Below, one piece after another: positions 34,287 to 44,601 of a DNA stretch of 64,000 bases (its first letter is position 1; every line of letters begins with the position of its first letter). Location: assembly GCF_014646935.1 (NCBI RefSeq), contig NZ_BMOF01000004.1, positions 1 to 64,000 on the forward strand, read 5' to 3'. The position numbers and the translations under genes are program-made. The DNA comes from Calditerricola satsumensis. Its GTDB lineage: Bacteria; Bacillota; Bacilli; Calditerricolales; Calditerricolaceae. The notes beneath the pieces are model-generated. The model ran no database searches and was not told the origin of the DNA. It saw only the letters and a list, made by a program, of their open reading frames with translations.

Positions 34287-34781
34287 TTAGTCGACAGGAT
34301 TCGACAGGGCGAAGACCAGGCGGCCGTCGCGATCATAGAGGCCGTCTTGTTCGGCGTGAACGTAGCCGTTGCCGTGGCGGACGAAGAAATGGAGCACGGC
34401 GTCAAGGAGCGTCCAGGCCCCTTCGTCCTCTTCCGTCAGGTCATCGGGCAGCTCCACGCGCACAAGTTGTTGCGTTTGGGCCAGCACGGTATGCGCTTGC
34501 CGTCTTTCTTCCAACGTGGGCAACGTCTCGAGGCTGGCCCGAAGAGCGGCCATTTCTTGGGCCATCTCTTCGTCTCCCGGCGCAAGCCGCGTGAGGGTGA
34601 AGGGGTCGCGATCGGGCGCGTGGTACAGGATGGCTTCCGTCCAGTCGGTGGAAGCGGCCTCGGCATCGTCCGGTCCGGGCCAAACGCCAAAGCGAAACCC
34701 CTCGTCTACAAGCTCTTGGTAGAGATGCGTGAGCGGGGGCAGGCGGTCGCACCGGACGAGCACGCGCAGGGTATACGCCAT
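34287..34781 (-). CDS. Hypothetical protein, 164 residues
   Basis: I do not recognise a family. The protein starts MAYTLRVLVRCDRLPPLTHL, is acidic, has no signal peptide or membrane helix, and has a probable alpha/beta core with a helical middle (EEMAQEMAALRASLETLPTL). The C-terminus HAEQDGLYDRDGRLVFALS looks like a beta hairpin. GGGAGGAACCCCC supports ATG 34781 over an upstream in-frame ATG at 34838. A -10 TACAAT lies at 34855-34860 on the minus strand with a poor -35. Codon use is like the neighbours, so it appears to be a real gene. Confidence 0.7.
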   Translation of the reverse strand: MAYTLRVLVRCDRLPPLTHLYQELVDEGFRFGVWPGPDDAEAASTDWTEAILYHAPDRDPFTLTRLAPGDEEMAQEMAALRASLETLPTLEERRQAHTVLAQTQQLVRVELPDDLTEEDEGAWTLLDAVLHFFVRHGNGYVHAEQDGLYDRDGRLVFALSNPVD

Positions 34782-34953
34782 GGGGGTTCCTCCCGTAGTG
34801 CGCGTTGCGTCGGCAGGAAACGGCGTTCCGTGCTTCATCGGATCGTTTTCCCTTATTGTATCCCGTTTTTTCCCCCATGGCTATACCGACGACAAAAAAT
34901 CGCAATAAATGCGTTTAAACGTGAGAAAAACCGAGAAAAGAAGGGGATGGTCT

Positions 34954-34982
34954 TTGACTTCCCCTGCCCGTGCGGCCAAAAT
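34954..34982 (+). promoter_or_regulatory. Probable promoter of groES-groEL
   Basis: TTGACT (34954-34959), 17 bases, CAAAAT (34977-34982), 57 bases before the CIRCE element. An alternative TTGAAA at 35026-35031 lacks a matching -10. Confidence 0.45.
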
Positions 34983-35038
34983 GCATACCTGTCCCTTTTG
35001 CGGGGCACACTGCCTTGTGGCAGTATTGAAAGTGGCTG

Positions 35039-35065
35039 TTAGCACTCGGCAAGTTTGAGTGCTAA
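35039..35065 (+). promoter_or_regulatory. CIRCE operator (HrcA site) of groESL
   Basis: A perfect inverted repeat: TTAGCACTC, nine bases, GAGTGCTAA. It is the HrcA heat-shock repressor site and lies in the transcribed leader 37 bases before groES. Confidence 0.97.
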
Positions 35066-35102
35066 TAGGCGCTACATAACCACGCCCGAAGGAGGAGTGC
35101 TC

Positions 35103-35384
35103 ATGCTCAAGCCGCTCGGCGATCACGTGGTGGTGGAACCGAAAGAGCGCGAGGAAAAAACGCAAAGCGGCATCGTGCTGCCGGAAACCGCAAAGGAGAA
35201 GCCGCAGGAAGGCGTTGTCGTCGCGGTGGGCAGCGGCCGCATTGAAAAAGGGGAGCGCATCCCGCTGGAAGTGAAAGTGGGCGATCGCGTCATCTTCTCC
35301 AAGTACGCCGGTACGGAAGTGAAGTACGAGGGGAAAGAGTACATCATCCTGCGCGAGAGCGACATTCTTGCGGTTATCCAGTAA
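35103..35384 (+). CDS. groES: Co-chaperonin GroES
   Basis: A 93-residue cap of the GroEL chaperonin, with the mobile loop [19 protein letters not shown] (residues 17-35) and the dome segment [20 protein letters not shown]. The start ATG 35103 is preceded by GGAGGAG; the frame is open to 35055 inside the CIRCE element. It lies 49 bases before groEL and is under HrcA control through the perfect CIRCE. Confidence 0.97.
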   Translation: MLKPLGDHVVVEPKEREEKTQSGIVLPETAKEKPQEGVVVAVGSGRIEKGERIPLEVKVGDRVIFSKYAGTEVKYEGKEYIILRESDILAVIQ

Positions 35385-35430
35385 CGGGATCCGCATTCCA
35401 CCATGGAAATCGCCGTGAGAAGGGGGATGA

Positions 35431-37050
<1,620 letters not shown>

Positions 37051-37082
37051 TCCGGCGCACTCCAACCGGACGACCCATCGTG

Positions 37083-37115
37083 GGCCTGTCCCGAAGAGGG
37101 GCAGGCCTTTTTTTT
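37083..37115 (+). terminator. Intrinsic terminator after groEL
   Basis: GGCCTGTCCC and GGGGCAGGCC pair (one G-U) around GAAGA, then eight T. Confidence 0.93.
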
Positions 37116-37138
37116 GCTTCCGCGGCAGGAAGCGCGCG

Positions 37139-37456
37139 TCAGCGCGGCAACTCGTCCTCCCGATGCGTCCACCCGTGTGGCGCCGGGGCGGCTGTGCGCC
37201 GCCAGGCCGACAACGTGAGGAGGGCGCGGATGAACCGTTCGCGGGCCAGGTAAAGGTCGGGGGCCATCACGCGTTCCCAGGCTTCGTCCGGGCGGATTCG
37301 GAGCGATTCGGCCAAGCGCTGGGCCTCCTCGTCCAGTTTGAGCAGGGCGGCCGCCACGGCTTGCCGTAGGGCCAGGTAATCGACGACCGGCTGGTGGAGA
37401 ACGGGAACGTGAAAGCCGATGTTGCGGAACGCGCGCCGCAATGTGGGAACGTTCAC
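37139..37456 (-). CDS. Hypothetical protein, 105 residues
   Basis: I do not recognise this protein. It appears all-helical, with LKLDEEAQRLAESLRIRPDEA in the middle, no signal peptide or membrane helix, and a basic C-terminal end. The start is GTG 37456 with AAAGGAGG 8 bases upstream, which together with normal codon use argues that the gene is real. It converges with groEL and diverges from the inositol-phosphate operon; no functional link is evident. Confidence 0.6.
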   Translation of the reverse strand: MNVPTLRRAFRNIGFHVPVLHQPVVDYLALRQAVAAALLKLDEEAQRLAESLRIRPDEAWERVMAPDLYLARERFIRALLTLSAWRRTAAPAPHGWTHREDELPR

Positions 37457-37546
37457 GAAAGGCGCCTCCTTTGGCGGGATTCAGCAACAGTTTTCCCATA
37501 GCGGCAGAGGTCCAACCCACGTCCGGCGGTCAACGCTTGCCGCTCG

Positions 37547-37573
37547 TTAGCACTCGTTTAAGATGGCTGCTAA
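37547..37573 (+). promoter_or_regulatory. CIRCE-like operator upstream of the inositol-phosphate operon
   Basis: Left arm TTAGCACTC is perfect; the spacer is exactly nine bases; the right arm GGCTGCTAA differs from GAGTGCTAA at two positions. It ends 7 bases upstream of the -35 of the next promoter. 16 of 18 arm positions match the HrcA site. Confidence 0.7.
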
Positions 37574-37580
37574 GAATTTG

Positions 37581-37609
37581 TTGACATATTCCTTACCCTT
37601 ATGTAAAAT
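37581..37609 (+). promoter_or_regulatory. SigmaA promoter of the ino1-IPCT/DIPPS operon
   Basis: TTGACA (37581-37586), 17 bases, TAAAAT (37604-37609): a strong promoter. A leader of about 170 bases follows, with small hairpins (CCCAT-TCGTGC-ATGGG near 37625) but no recognised riboswitch. Confidence 0.85.
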
Positions 37610-37788
37610 TAGAGGTGTGCCGACCCATTCGTGCATGGGTTTGCCATCCATGTTCAATCGCGGCACCGGTTGAAGCAACGTACGATCCGTGGTCGGCGTA
37701 CCCCCTCGGCGTTCGGTTCTTGCGGATGCTGCACCTTTCTCATCGACAAACCAAACAAAAATACCGGTTTGGAGGGAGGAGGTAAAGC

Positions 37789-38904
37789 ATGGGCAAAGGC
37801 AAGATTCGAATCGCCATTGCTGGGGTTGGGAACTGCGCCAGTGCGCTGCTTCAGGGGATTGAACTGTATAAAAACGACCCCAGTCTGAAGGACGATCCCA
37901 TTGGTTTGATGCACTATGATTTGGGCGGTTATGAGCCGGGCGACATTGAAGTGGTTGCCGCGTTCGACGTGGATGCGCGCAAGGTGGGCAAACCGCTGAA
38001 GGAAGCGATCTTCGCCAAGCCCAACTGCACGAAGGTGTTCTACCCGAATCTGCCGGACTACCCGGTGACCGTGCAGATGGGTCCGGTGCTCGACGGCGTC
38101 TCCGAGCACATGAAGGACTATCCCGAAGACGACACCTTCGTCGTCGCCAACGCCGAGCCGGTTGACGTGGTGAAGGTGCTGAAAGAGAGCGGCGCCGAGA
38201 TCCTGATCAACTACCTGCCGGTGGGTTCGGAGCAGGCGGCCCGCTTCTACGCGCAAGCGGCGCTGGATGCGGGGGTGGGCTTCATCAACGCCATTCCGGT
38301 GTTCATCGCCTCCGATCCGGAGTGGGCGCGCAAGTTTAAGGAGAAGAACATCCCGATCATCGGCGACGACATCAAGTCCCAGGTCGGCGCGACGATCACC
38401 CACCGCGTGCTGACCAAGCTGCTGGAAGACCGCGGCGTGAAGATCACCCGCACCTACCAGCTCAACTTTGGCGGGAACACCGACTTCCTGAACATGCTGA
38501 ACCACGCCCGCCTAAAGTCGAAGAAGAAGTCCAAGACCCAGGCGGTCACCTCGGAAATGGCCGTGGAGCCGGACAAGAAGAACGTCCACATCGGCCCGTC
38601 CGACTACGTGCCGTGGCTCAACGACAACAAGATCGCATACATCCGCCTGGAGGGTTTGGGCTTCGGCAAAGTGCCGCTGGAGCTGGAGGTCAAGCTGTCC
38701 GTCGAAGACTCGCCCAACAGCGCCGGTTCGATCATCGACGCCATTCGCTGCATGAAGCTGGCGCTGGACCATGGCGAGGGCGGCGTCCTCGAGGCCATCT
38801 CCGCCTACACCATGAAGTCCCCGCCGGTGCAAATCACCGACAGCGTGGCGAAGCAGAAGGTCGAGGAGTTCATCCGCGAGCGGGCCAAGGCGCCGGTGGC
38901 GTAA
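37789..38904 (+). CDS. ino1: myo-Inositol-1-phosphate synthase
   Basis: A 371-residue NAD-dependent enzyme that cyclises glucose 6-phosphate to L-myo-inositol 1-phosphate. It matches the prokaryotic/archaeal-size group: [19 protein letters not shown] (residues 5-23, NAD binding), [20 protein letters not shown] near 140, [17 protein letters not shown] near 190, and [12 protein letters not shown] near 225. GGAGGGAGGAGG precedes ATG 37789. One base separates its stop from the cytidylyltransferase gene, so the product is most likely committed to CDP-inositol, not phosphatidylinositol as in actinobacteria. Confidence 0.94.
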   Translation: MGKGKIRIAIAGVGNCASALLQGIELYKNDPSLKDDPIGLMHYDLGGYEPGDIEVVAAFDVDARKVGKPLKEAIFAKPNCTKVFYPNLPDYPVTVQMGPVLDGVSEHMKDYPEDDTFVVANAEPVDVVKVLKESGAEILINYLPVGSEQAARFYAQAALDAGVGFINAIPVFIASDPEWARKFKEKNIPIIGDDIKSQVGATITHRVLTKLLEDRGVKITRTYQLNFGGNTDFLNMLNHARLKSKKKSKTQAVTSEMAVEPDKKNVHIGPSDYVPWLNDNKIAYIRLEGLGFGKVPLELEVKLSVEDSPNSAGSIIDAIRCMKLALDHGEGGVLEAISAYTMKSPPVQITDSVAKQKVEEFIRERAKAPVA

Positions 38905-38905
38905 C

Positions 38906-40285
38906 GTGCGGGCCGTGGTGCTCGCCGCGGGGGAGGGGCGGCGGCTTCGGAGCGTGCATCCGGGGCCAAAGCCCCTCTTTCCGCTCTTGGGCCTGCCGCT
39001 CATCGTTCGGACCTTCTGCACGCTGCGCGAAGCGGGGATTGCCGACATCGTCGTTGTGCTGGGGCATCGCGGCGACGAGGTGCGCGCGGCCCTCGGCGAC
39101 GGGTCCCGGTGGGGCGTGCGCGTGACGTACGCCGAGAGCCCCGACTGGGAGAAGGGCAACGGGGCGTCGGTTCTTGCCGCTGCGCCGCATGTGGCCGGCG
39201 AACGGTCGTGGCTGCTGCTCATGGCCGACCACCTCGTCACGCCGGAGCTGGTGAGGCGCGTGGCCGCCTGCACGCCGCCGGAGGGGGGCGTGGCCGTTGG
39301 CGTCGACTTTACGCCCGCGCGCGTCCCCGATCTCGATGAGGCGACAAAGGTACAGACCGACCGGGTGACGGCGCGCGATGCGGCCGACGGAGGTGCGGCA
39401 AACCAGGATACCCGACCGTCCGTCGTGGCCATCGGCAAGGATTTGTCCGCCTTTGACGGCGTCGACTGCGGCGTGTTCCACGCCACGAGCGGCCTCTTGG
39501 ACGCCCTCCGTGCGTGCGCGGAAGAAGGGCGGCACACGCTGTCGGACGGCGTCCGCCGGTTGGCTGCCCAGGGCCGGGCCGTGGCCTGCGACATCGGCGA
39601 TGCGCGCTGGTGCGACGTGGACGATCCGGCGGCGGTGCGCCATGCGCGGCGGATGCTCCTCGAACAACTGCCCACGCCGCGGGACGGCCTCATCTCCCGC
39701 CACCTGAACCGCAAGCTGTCGGTGCCCATCAGCGCGGCTCTCGCGCGTTTTGCCGTGACGCCCAATCAACTCTCCTTCGCCACGTTCCTGCTGACGGCTC
39801 TGGCCGCCGGCCTGTTTGCGGCGGGTGCGTTTGTCGCAGGGGGCGTCGTGGCGCAAGTGGCCTCGGTGCTCGACGGTGTCGATGGGGAGATCGCCCGCCT
39901 CAAGTTCCTGCGGTCGCGCTTTGGCGAGCTGTTTGACGCCATCCTCGACCGCATCGGTGACGGTCTCCTCCTTGCCGGGCTCACCTATGGGACGTATGCG
40001 GCCACGGGCAGCGAATGGGCCCTGCTGTTTGGCGCTTTGGCTCTCATCGGTTCGCCGCTGTCGATGATGATCAAGGACCGCTATCGGGCGATGACCGGTG
40101 ACCTCTACCGCCCTGACGTTCACGACGGCTGGGTGCGGTACCTGTTGGCCAACCGCGATGGCCGGATGTTCGTCCTCTTTCTCGGCGGGATCCTTGAACA
40201 AGGGCTGGCGACACTGGCCGTGCTAGCCTTCACCAGCTTGACCCAAGCCGTCGTGCGCCTGGCGCGATTGAAGAAATTCCTGTAA
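38906..40285 (+). CDS. Bifunctional CTP:inositol-1-phosphate cytidylyltransferase / di-myo-inositol phosphate phosphate synthase (IPCT/DIPPS type)
   Basis: A 459-residue fusion. Residues 1 to about 235 are a nucleotidyltransferase (VVLAAGEGRRLRSVHPGPKP, with ADHLVTPELV and DCGVFHATSG). The rest is a membrane CDP-alcohol phosphatidyltransferase: the complete motif D-x2-DG-x2-AR-x8-G-x3-D-x3-D is seen in DGVDGEIARLKFLRSRFGEL plus the two later Asp (near 323-350), flanked by hydrophobic helices. This fusion in known (hyper)thermophiles makes CDP-inositol and couples it to inositol 1-phosphate, giving phosphorylated di-myo-inositol phosphate, a heat-protective solute. GTG 38906 follows the ino1 stop by one base without a clear ribosome site, suggesting coupling. 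Confidence 0.85.
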   Translation: MRAVVLAAGEGRRLRSVHPGPKPLFPLLGLPLIVRTFCTLREAGIADIVVVLGHRGDEVRAALGDGSRWGVRVTYAESPDWEKGNGASVLAAAPHVAGERSWLLLMADHLVTPELVRRVAACTPPEGGVAVGVDFTPARVPDLDEATKVQTDRVTARDAADGGAANQDTRPSVVAIGKDLSAFDGVDCGVFHATSGLLDALRACAEEGRHTLSDGVRRLAAQGRAVACDIGDARWCDVDDPAAVRHARRMLLEQLPTPRDGLISRHLNRKLSVPISAALARFAVTPNQLSFATFLLTALAAGLFAAGAFVAGGVVAQVASVLDGVDGEIARLKFLRSRFGELFDAILDRIGDGLLLAGLTYGTYAATGSEWALLFGALALIGSPLSMMIKDRYRAMTGDLYRPDVHDGWVRYLLANRDGRMFVLFLGGILEQGLATLAVLAFTSLTQAVVRLARLKKFL

Positions 40286-40339
40286 CGCGGTTATTGGCGG
40301 GGGGAGCTGGGCAGGCTAGGGCTTGTAGGGGGGAGAGGC

Positions 40340-41527
40340 ATGTCGCGGCAAGCCTGGCTCCTCGCCGCCATCACCGGCCTGTATGTCGGCGCCACGGCGC
40401 TGTCGAACACCTTTGTCAACGCGTACTTGTGGAAGCTGAAACGCGACTTCGCCACCCTCGGGTGGTTCAACCTGGCCCAATACGTTGCCATGGGGCTGGT
40501 GTTCCTGGCCGCAGGGTACCTCACCAACCGCTGGGATCGCGTGTGGGCGCTTAGGTTGGGGATGCTGGCCCACGCGGCCTTTTACTTGGCTGTGCTTCAG
40601 CTCGGGCGACAGGCTCCGGCCTATGCCGTTCCCCTTGGCCTCTTGATGGGGGTCGGCATGGGCTTTTTCTGGTTTGGGTACAACGTGATTCTCTTTGACG
40701 TGACGGATCGCGCCGATCGTGACCGCTTCAACGGCGCAAACGGATTCATCACGTCGGCGATGGGAATGGTGGCGCCGCTCGTGGGGGGCTGGCTTATTGG
40801 GCGCGAGGCCCTGACCGGGTATCGGTGGGTCTTTGGCCTCTCGCTGCTCATCTTTGCGCTGGCCACGGTTCTCAGCGGTTTTCTTCGCCCCCGCGCCGAT
40901 GCCGACGGGTTCCGCTTGCTACCCGCATGGCGCGCCTCGTGGTCGCGGCGCACGCGCTGGCACGCGGTGATGGTGGCCATGCTCCTCGAAGGCCTGCGCG
41001 AAGGGGTGTTTGCCTTTTTGGTGGGCGTTTTGGTGATCGTGGCCACGGGGAGCGAGTGGCAGCTCGGGCTGTATGCCACGCTTTCCTCGTTGGTGTCGCT
41101 TGCGTCCTACGGTTTGGTGGGGCGCACCTTACAGCCGCAGCAGCGCCGCGCGGCGGCCTTCGTGGGCAGCCTGCTGGCCACCGCCGCCGTGCTCCCGCTT
41201 TTTGCCGACGTCACGTTTCTCACGCTCATGGTTATGGGGGTTGGTACGGCCGTGGCGTACCCGCTGTTCATCATCCCCGTGACCTCAACGGCCTTTGACG
41301 TGATCGGCGCCAATCCGCATGCGGTGCGCGACCGCGCCGAGTACGTGGTCATGCGCGAACTCGCCCTCAATGTCGGGCGCGTGCTCAGCGTGGCGGGATT
41401 TTTGTTGCTGATTGCCTGGCGCCAGACGCCGACGCTCCTTGCCGCCTACTTGGCGTTTACCAGCTTGGCGCTCGTCGGCGCGGCGCTGTGGATGCCCCAA
41501 AGCGTACCGGAGAGGAAGCCCAAATGA
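40340..41527 (+). CDS. Major facilitator superfamily transporter
   Basis: A 395-residue, 12-helix MFS protein. Helix 1 holds LLAAITGLYVGATALSNTF, and the central loop has FNGANGFITSAMGMVAPLVG and a basic stretch (WRASWSRRTRW). GGGGGGAGAGG precedes ATG 40340. It lies 54 bases after the IPCT/DIPPS gene and is probably cotranscribed. Export or uptake of an inositol-derived solute or precursor is a reasonable but unproven idea; no substrate motif is readable. Confidence 0.82.
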   Translation: MSRQAWLLAAITGLYVGATALSNTFVNAYLWKLKRDFATLGWFNLAQYVAMGLVFLAAGYLTNRWDRVWALRLGMLAHAAFYLAVLQLGRQAPAYAVPLGLLMGVGMGFFWFGYNVILFDVTDRADRDRFNGANGFITSAMGMVAPLVGGWLIGREALTGYRWVFGLSLLIFALATVLSGFLRPRADADGFRLLPAWRASWSRRTRWHAVMVAMLLEGLREGVFAFLVGVLVIVATGSEWQLGLYATLSSLVSLASYGLVGRTLQPQQRRAAAFVGSLLATAAVLPLFADVTFLTLMVMGVGTAVAYPLFIIPVTSTAFDVIGANPHAVRDRAEYVVMRELALNVGRVLSVAGFLLLIAWRQTPTLLAAYLAFTSLALVGAALWMPQSVPERKPK

Positions 41528-41530
41528 AAG

Positions 41531-41557
41531 CGGGCGGAAACGCGACGTTTCCGCCCG
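41531..41557. terminator. Strong hairpin between the MFS and yhcN-type genes
   Basis: CGGGCGGAAACG, loop CGA, CGTTTCCGCCCG: a perfect 12-bp stem between converging genes. There is no T run on either side, so its terminator role is inferred from position. Confidence 0.6.
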
Positions 41558-41568
41558 GAGGTGATCCG

Positions 41569-42225
41569 TTACCGCAACCCCCGCAACGGGGTCGTCACCG
41601 TTCGCCCGATGTCACGGATCAGATCGGCGGTGTCATTGATGAGCACGCGGGCCGACGCGCCGTTGCCCATGCGATTGGCGAGGTCCTGGGTGCGCCGCAC
41701 GAGATCCGGGTTGGCCGTCACATACACCTCGTAGTTGGCCGGAACCACGGCCCGGACGTTTTTGTGGACGTTGCGTTCCACGGTTCGAACGGCGTCCGCG
41801 TTGCGAAACGGTCGCGCCGGCTTGATGCCGATGACGATGTTATCACCCGAGATCAGGACCGTGGCGTTCTGCACCCCGCGCACGCGTTCGGCGACCGCGT
41901 CAACGCGGTTGGCCAGCTGTCGGTTGATGCGTGCGGCGGTGTCGTCCGGACCGATCCGATCGGGTCGGGTCCCGTACGGGGCGACGGACCAGTCGTGGCG
42001 GTCGTAGAGCAGGCCGTCGCGCACAAACGGGCGGTTGGTGTACGGTGCGGTGTACGGCGCCGTGCGGTCCGGAGAGGCCGGCCCCGGAATCACGCGGTCG
42101 TAGGTCGTATACGGCGCTACGCGCGTGTCCGCGGGCGTGCGGGTGTCAGGCGGTGCCGCCGCTTGACATGCGGCCAGCGTCCCGGTCAAACCGGCGAGCA
42201 CGGCAAAGGTCAGCAGCTTTTTCAA
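41569..42225 (-). CDS. YhcN/YlaJ-family sporulation lipoprotein
   Basis: A 218-residue lipoprotein. The signal KKLLTFAVLAGLTGTLAAC has a lipobox with Cys20. A Pro/Thr/Arg/Tyr-rich linker with repeats like TAPYTAPYTNRPF follows, then the YhcN/YlaJ domain (ARINRQLANRVDAVAERVRG, TVLISGDNIVIGI, YVTANPDLVRRTQDLA). Such proteins lie on the inner spore membrane and affect germination or outgrowth. The start is TTG 42225 with GGAGGTG 8 bases upstream. CACACTA, as found before the ger operon, occurs upstream at 42245-42251. Confidence 0.88.
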   Translation of the reverse strand: MKKLLTFAVLAGLTGTLAACQAAAPPDTRTPADTRVAPYTTYDRVIPGPASPDRTAPYTAPYTNRPFVRDGLLYDRHDWSVAPYGTRPDRIGPDDTAARINRQLANRVDAVAERVRGVQNATVLISGDNIVIGIKPARPFRNADAVRTVERNVHKNVRAVVPANYEVYVTANPDLVRRTQDLANRMGNGASARVLINDTADLIRDIGRTVTTPLRGLR

Positions 42226-42405
42226 GCGGATTCACCTCCACGGTTAGTGTGCCTGGCCGCGCGGAGGCGCTATGTGTGGAAAAGGGCGCGTGGCTGTCCA
42301 AAACTTCACCGGACGTCCGCGTGCAAGGGAAGGCCTTTTCGGTGGAAGGGTAACGACGACGGGACACCGAAGCCACTCGAGAGACACGCGAGATGCAGGA
42401 AGCGG

Positions 42406-43134
42406 ATGAGGAAGATGAACGGAATGCGCAAAGGCGCGGCCTTGTGCGCCGCGCTGACGATGCTGGCTGCGTTATTTGGCACCGCGACCGCGGTCGCCGA
42501 AGCGGGCGGTCCTTTTCTCCCCGCTCTCCCCTGTGATATTCTGGTGGATGCCGGTCACGGGGGTATCGACAGCGGCAGTGTGGTCGAAGGTCTCGAGGAG
42601 AAACACATCAACCTGGCCCTCGCCCTGGAACTGGGGGAACGCTTGCGCGCGCGGGGGTATCGCGTGGTCCTGACGCGCACCTCCGATCGCGCCCTGTCCG
42701 ACGATGTGCCGGGAACCGGGCGCGGGCGCCACGCCCGCGACTTGCTCCAGCGCAAGCGCTTGGCGGACGCGCTGCGCCCCTTGGTGTTCGTGAGCCTGCA
42801 CGCCAATTGGGCGAAGGATCCGGCCAAGCGAGGGGGAGAGGTGCTCCATCCGGCGAACGGGCAAAGCCTCTTCCTCGCCACGCTGTTGCAGGAGGCGCTC
42901 AACCGGCATTATGGCCTGAAGCGCCACCCTGTGCCCGCGCGGTCGTACTTCTTGCTCAACACGGTGCGCTGCCCGGTTGTGATCGTCGAAGCCGGGTACT
43001 TGAGCCATCCGGATGACCGCCAGCGGCTTGCTTCTCCGGCCGACCGGGCGCGCTTGGCCGACGCGTTGGCCGACGCCATTCATCAGTTTTTGCTGGTTTT
43101 CCCAAATGTGCGTCCTCGACACCGAGACGGTTAA
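42406..43134 (+). CDS. N-acetylmuramoyl-L-alanine amidase (CwlD-like, Amidase_3)
   Basis: A 242-residue secreted amidase. The signal peptide (KGAALCAALTMLAALFGTATA) is followed directly by the catalytic domain, with zinc ligands in DILVDAGHGGIDSG (His51), EEKHINLAL (Glu) and VFVSLHANW (His), and the catalytic Glu in VVIVEAGYLSHPDD. There is no cell-wall-binding domain. Size and layout resemble CwlD, which makes muramic-delta-lactam in the spore cortex; a general amidase is the alternative. ATG 42406 is used (AGGA upstream); ATGs at 42415 and 42424 are also possible. The upstream spacer from 42240 holds divergent promoters only. Confidence 0.83.
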   Translation: MRKMNGMRKGAALCAALTMLAALFGTATAVAEAGGPFLPALPCDILVDAGHGGIDSGSVVEGLEEKHINLALALELGERLRARGYRVVLTRTSDRALSDDVPGTGRGRHARDLLQRKRLADALRPLVFVSLHANWAKDPAKRGGEVLHPANGQSLFLATLLQEALNRHYGLKRHPVPARSYFLLNTVRCPVVIVEAGYLSHPDDRQRLASPADRARLADALADAIHQFLLVFPNVRPRHRDG

Positions 43135-43167
43135 GCCGTAACGCGAGGGACATGAGGGGGGATGGGA

Positions 43168-44601
43168 ATGGAGCTGCCCCAACCGTTTGAGGAGCGCATG
43201 GCCCGATGGCTCGGGGAAGAGTACGCGGCCTTTCGCCAGGCGCTGGAGGCCGAGAGCGTGCACGGGTTGCGGGCCAACCGCCTGAAGGTGGCCCCAGAGG
43301 CGCTGGCGGCGCGGCTCCCGTTCACCTTGGAACCGGTTCCGTGGGCTCCCGATGGCTTTGTGTACGGGCAAGGGGAACGGCCTTCGCGCCATCCGTACTA
43401 TTTTGCTGGCCTGTACTATCTTCAGGAGCCGAGCGCCATGCTCCCGGCCACGCTGCTCGACGTGCAGCCCGGCGAGCGGGTGCTCGACTTGTGTGCGGCA
43501 CCCGGCGGAAAGGCGACGCAGATTGCCGCCGCTTTGGGCGGCCGCGGCGTGCTGGTGGCCAACGACGTGCATCCCAAGCGCATCAAGGCCCTTGTGCACA
43601 ACCTTGAGGTGCAGGGCGTCACCAACGCCGTGGTGACGAACGACTATCCGGCCCACTTGGCCCGCGTCTTTCCCGCGTATTTTGACAAGGTGCTTGTCGA
43701 CGCGCCGTGTTCGGGGGAGGGCATGTTTCGCAAAGATCCGGCCCTCATCAACGAGTGGAGCCTGGACCTTGTCAACTGGTGCATCCAACAGCAAAAGGGT
43801 CTCTTGCGCCATGCCGCGGCGATGCTGAAGCCGGGCGGCCTGCTGGTCTATTCCACCTGCACGTTCAACCCGGAGGAAAACGAAGCCATCATCGAATGGT
43901 TTTTGCGCCGTCACCCCGAGTTTGAGCTGGTGGACGTGCCGCATCAGCCGGGTTGGGCGCGCGGCCGACCCGATTGGGTCGACGGCGGCCGTCCCGAGCT
44001 GGCGCGCTGCATTCGCCTGTGGCCGCATCGCGTGCGGGGCGAGGGGCACTTTGTGGCCGTCCTCCGGAAACGCGACGCGGCGGATGCTGCCGGCGATGTC
44101 GGGCGCGTTCCGCCGGCCGGGCGACCGCCACATCTGGGCAAGCAGGCGCTGGAGGTGACGCCGCCCGATCCGTGGATGGTGGAGGCGGTGGCCCGCTTTG
44201 AAGCGCACCATTTTACGCGTCCGGTGCTGACCGCTGAAGGGCGGACGCTCATCCGCTTTGGGCGGCGGCTGTTTCTCATGCCGCCGGACCTGCCCGACTT
44301 GTCGGCGGTGCGCGTGGTGCGCCCGGGGTGGCTGATCGGCGATGTGAAGAAAGACCGCTATCGCCCGTCTCCCGCGCTGGCGCTGGCGTTGTCCGTTGAC
44401 GACATTCGGCCGGAGCGGTGCGTCAACTTGCCTGCCGATTCGGATGAGGTGATGGCGTATCTGCACGGGGAACCCCTTGGGCAACCCCTCACGCCCGGCT
44501 GGAATCTTGTGGCCGTTGACGGGTATCCCTTGGGATGGGTGCGCCAATTGCCAGGCCGGCAGAAGAATCACTACCCGGAAACCTGGCGCCTAAGTAAATA
44601 A
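43168..44601 (+). CDS. rRNA cytosine-C5 methyltransferase, RsmF/NOL1-NOP2-Sun type
   Basis: A 477-residue m5C RNA methyltransferase. The SAM site is VLDLCAAPGGKATQIAAAL near residue 108. The two family cysteines are in VDAPCSGEGMFRKDP near 185 and YSTCTFNPEENEAI near 235. A C-terminal RNA-binding extension (FTRPVLTAEGRTLIRFGRR and AYLHGEPLGQPL) identifies the RsmF-like subgroup acting on 16S rRNA. ATG 43168 is preferred: GAGGGGGG stands 6 bases before it and directly abuts the alternative ATG 43162. It follows the amidase gene by 33 bases. Confidence 0.9.
   Translation: MELPQPFEERMARWLGEEYAAFRQALEAESVHGLRANRLKVAPEALAARLPFTLEPVPWAPDGFVYGQGERPSRHPYYFAGLYYLQEPSAMLPATLLDVQPGERVLDLCAAPGGKATQIAAALGGRGVLVANDVHPKRIKALVHNLEVQGVTNAVVTNDYPAHLARVFPAYFDKVLVDAPCSGEGMFRKDPALINEWSLDLVNWCIQQQKGLLRHAAAMLKPGGLLVYSTCTFNPEENEAIIEWFLRRHPEFELVDVPHQPGWARGRPDWVDGGRPELARCIRLWPHRVRGEGHFVAVLRKRDAADAAGDVGRVPPAGRPPHLGKQALEVTPPDPWMVEAVARFEAHHFTRPVLTAEGRTLIRFGRRLFLMPPDLPDLSAVRVVRPGWLIGDVKKDRYRPSPALALALSVDDIRPERCVNLPADSDEVMAYLHGEPLGQPLTPGWNLVAVDGYPLGWVRQLPGRQKNHYPETWRLSK

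Noticed and set aside
41488-42405. Long N-terminal extension of the amidase across the yhcN-type gene
   Set aside because: It is antisense to a good lipoprotein gene; the signal peptide starts at 42406.
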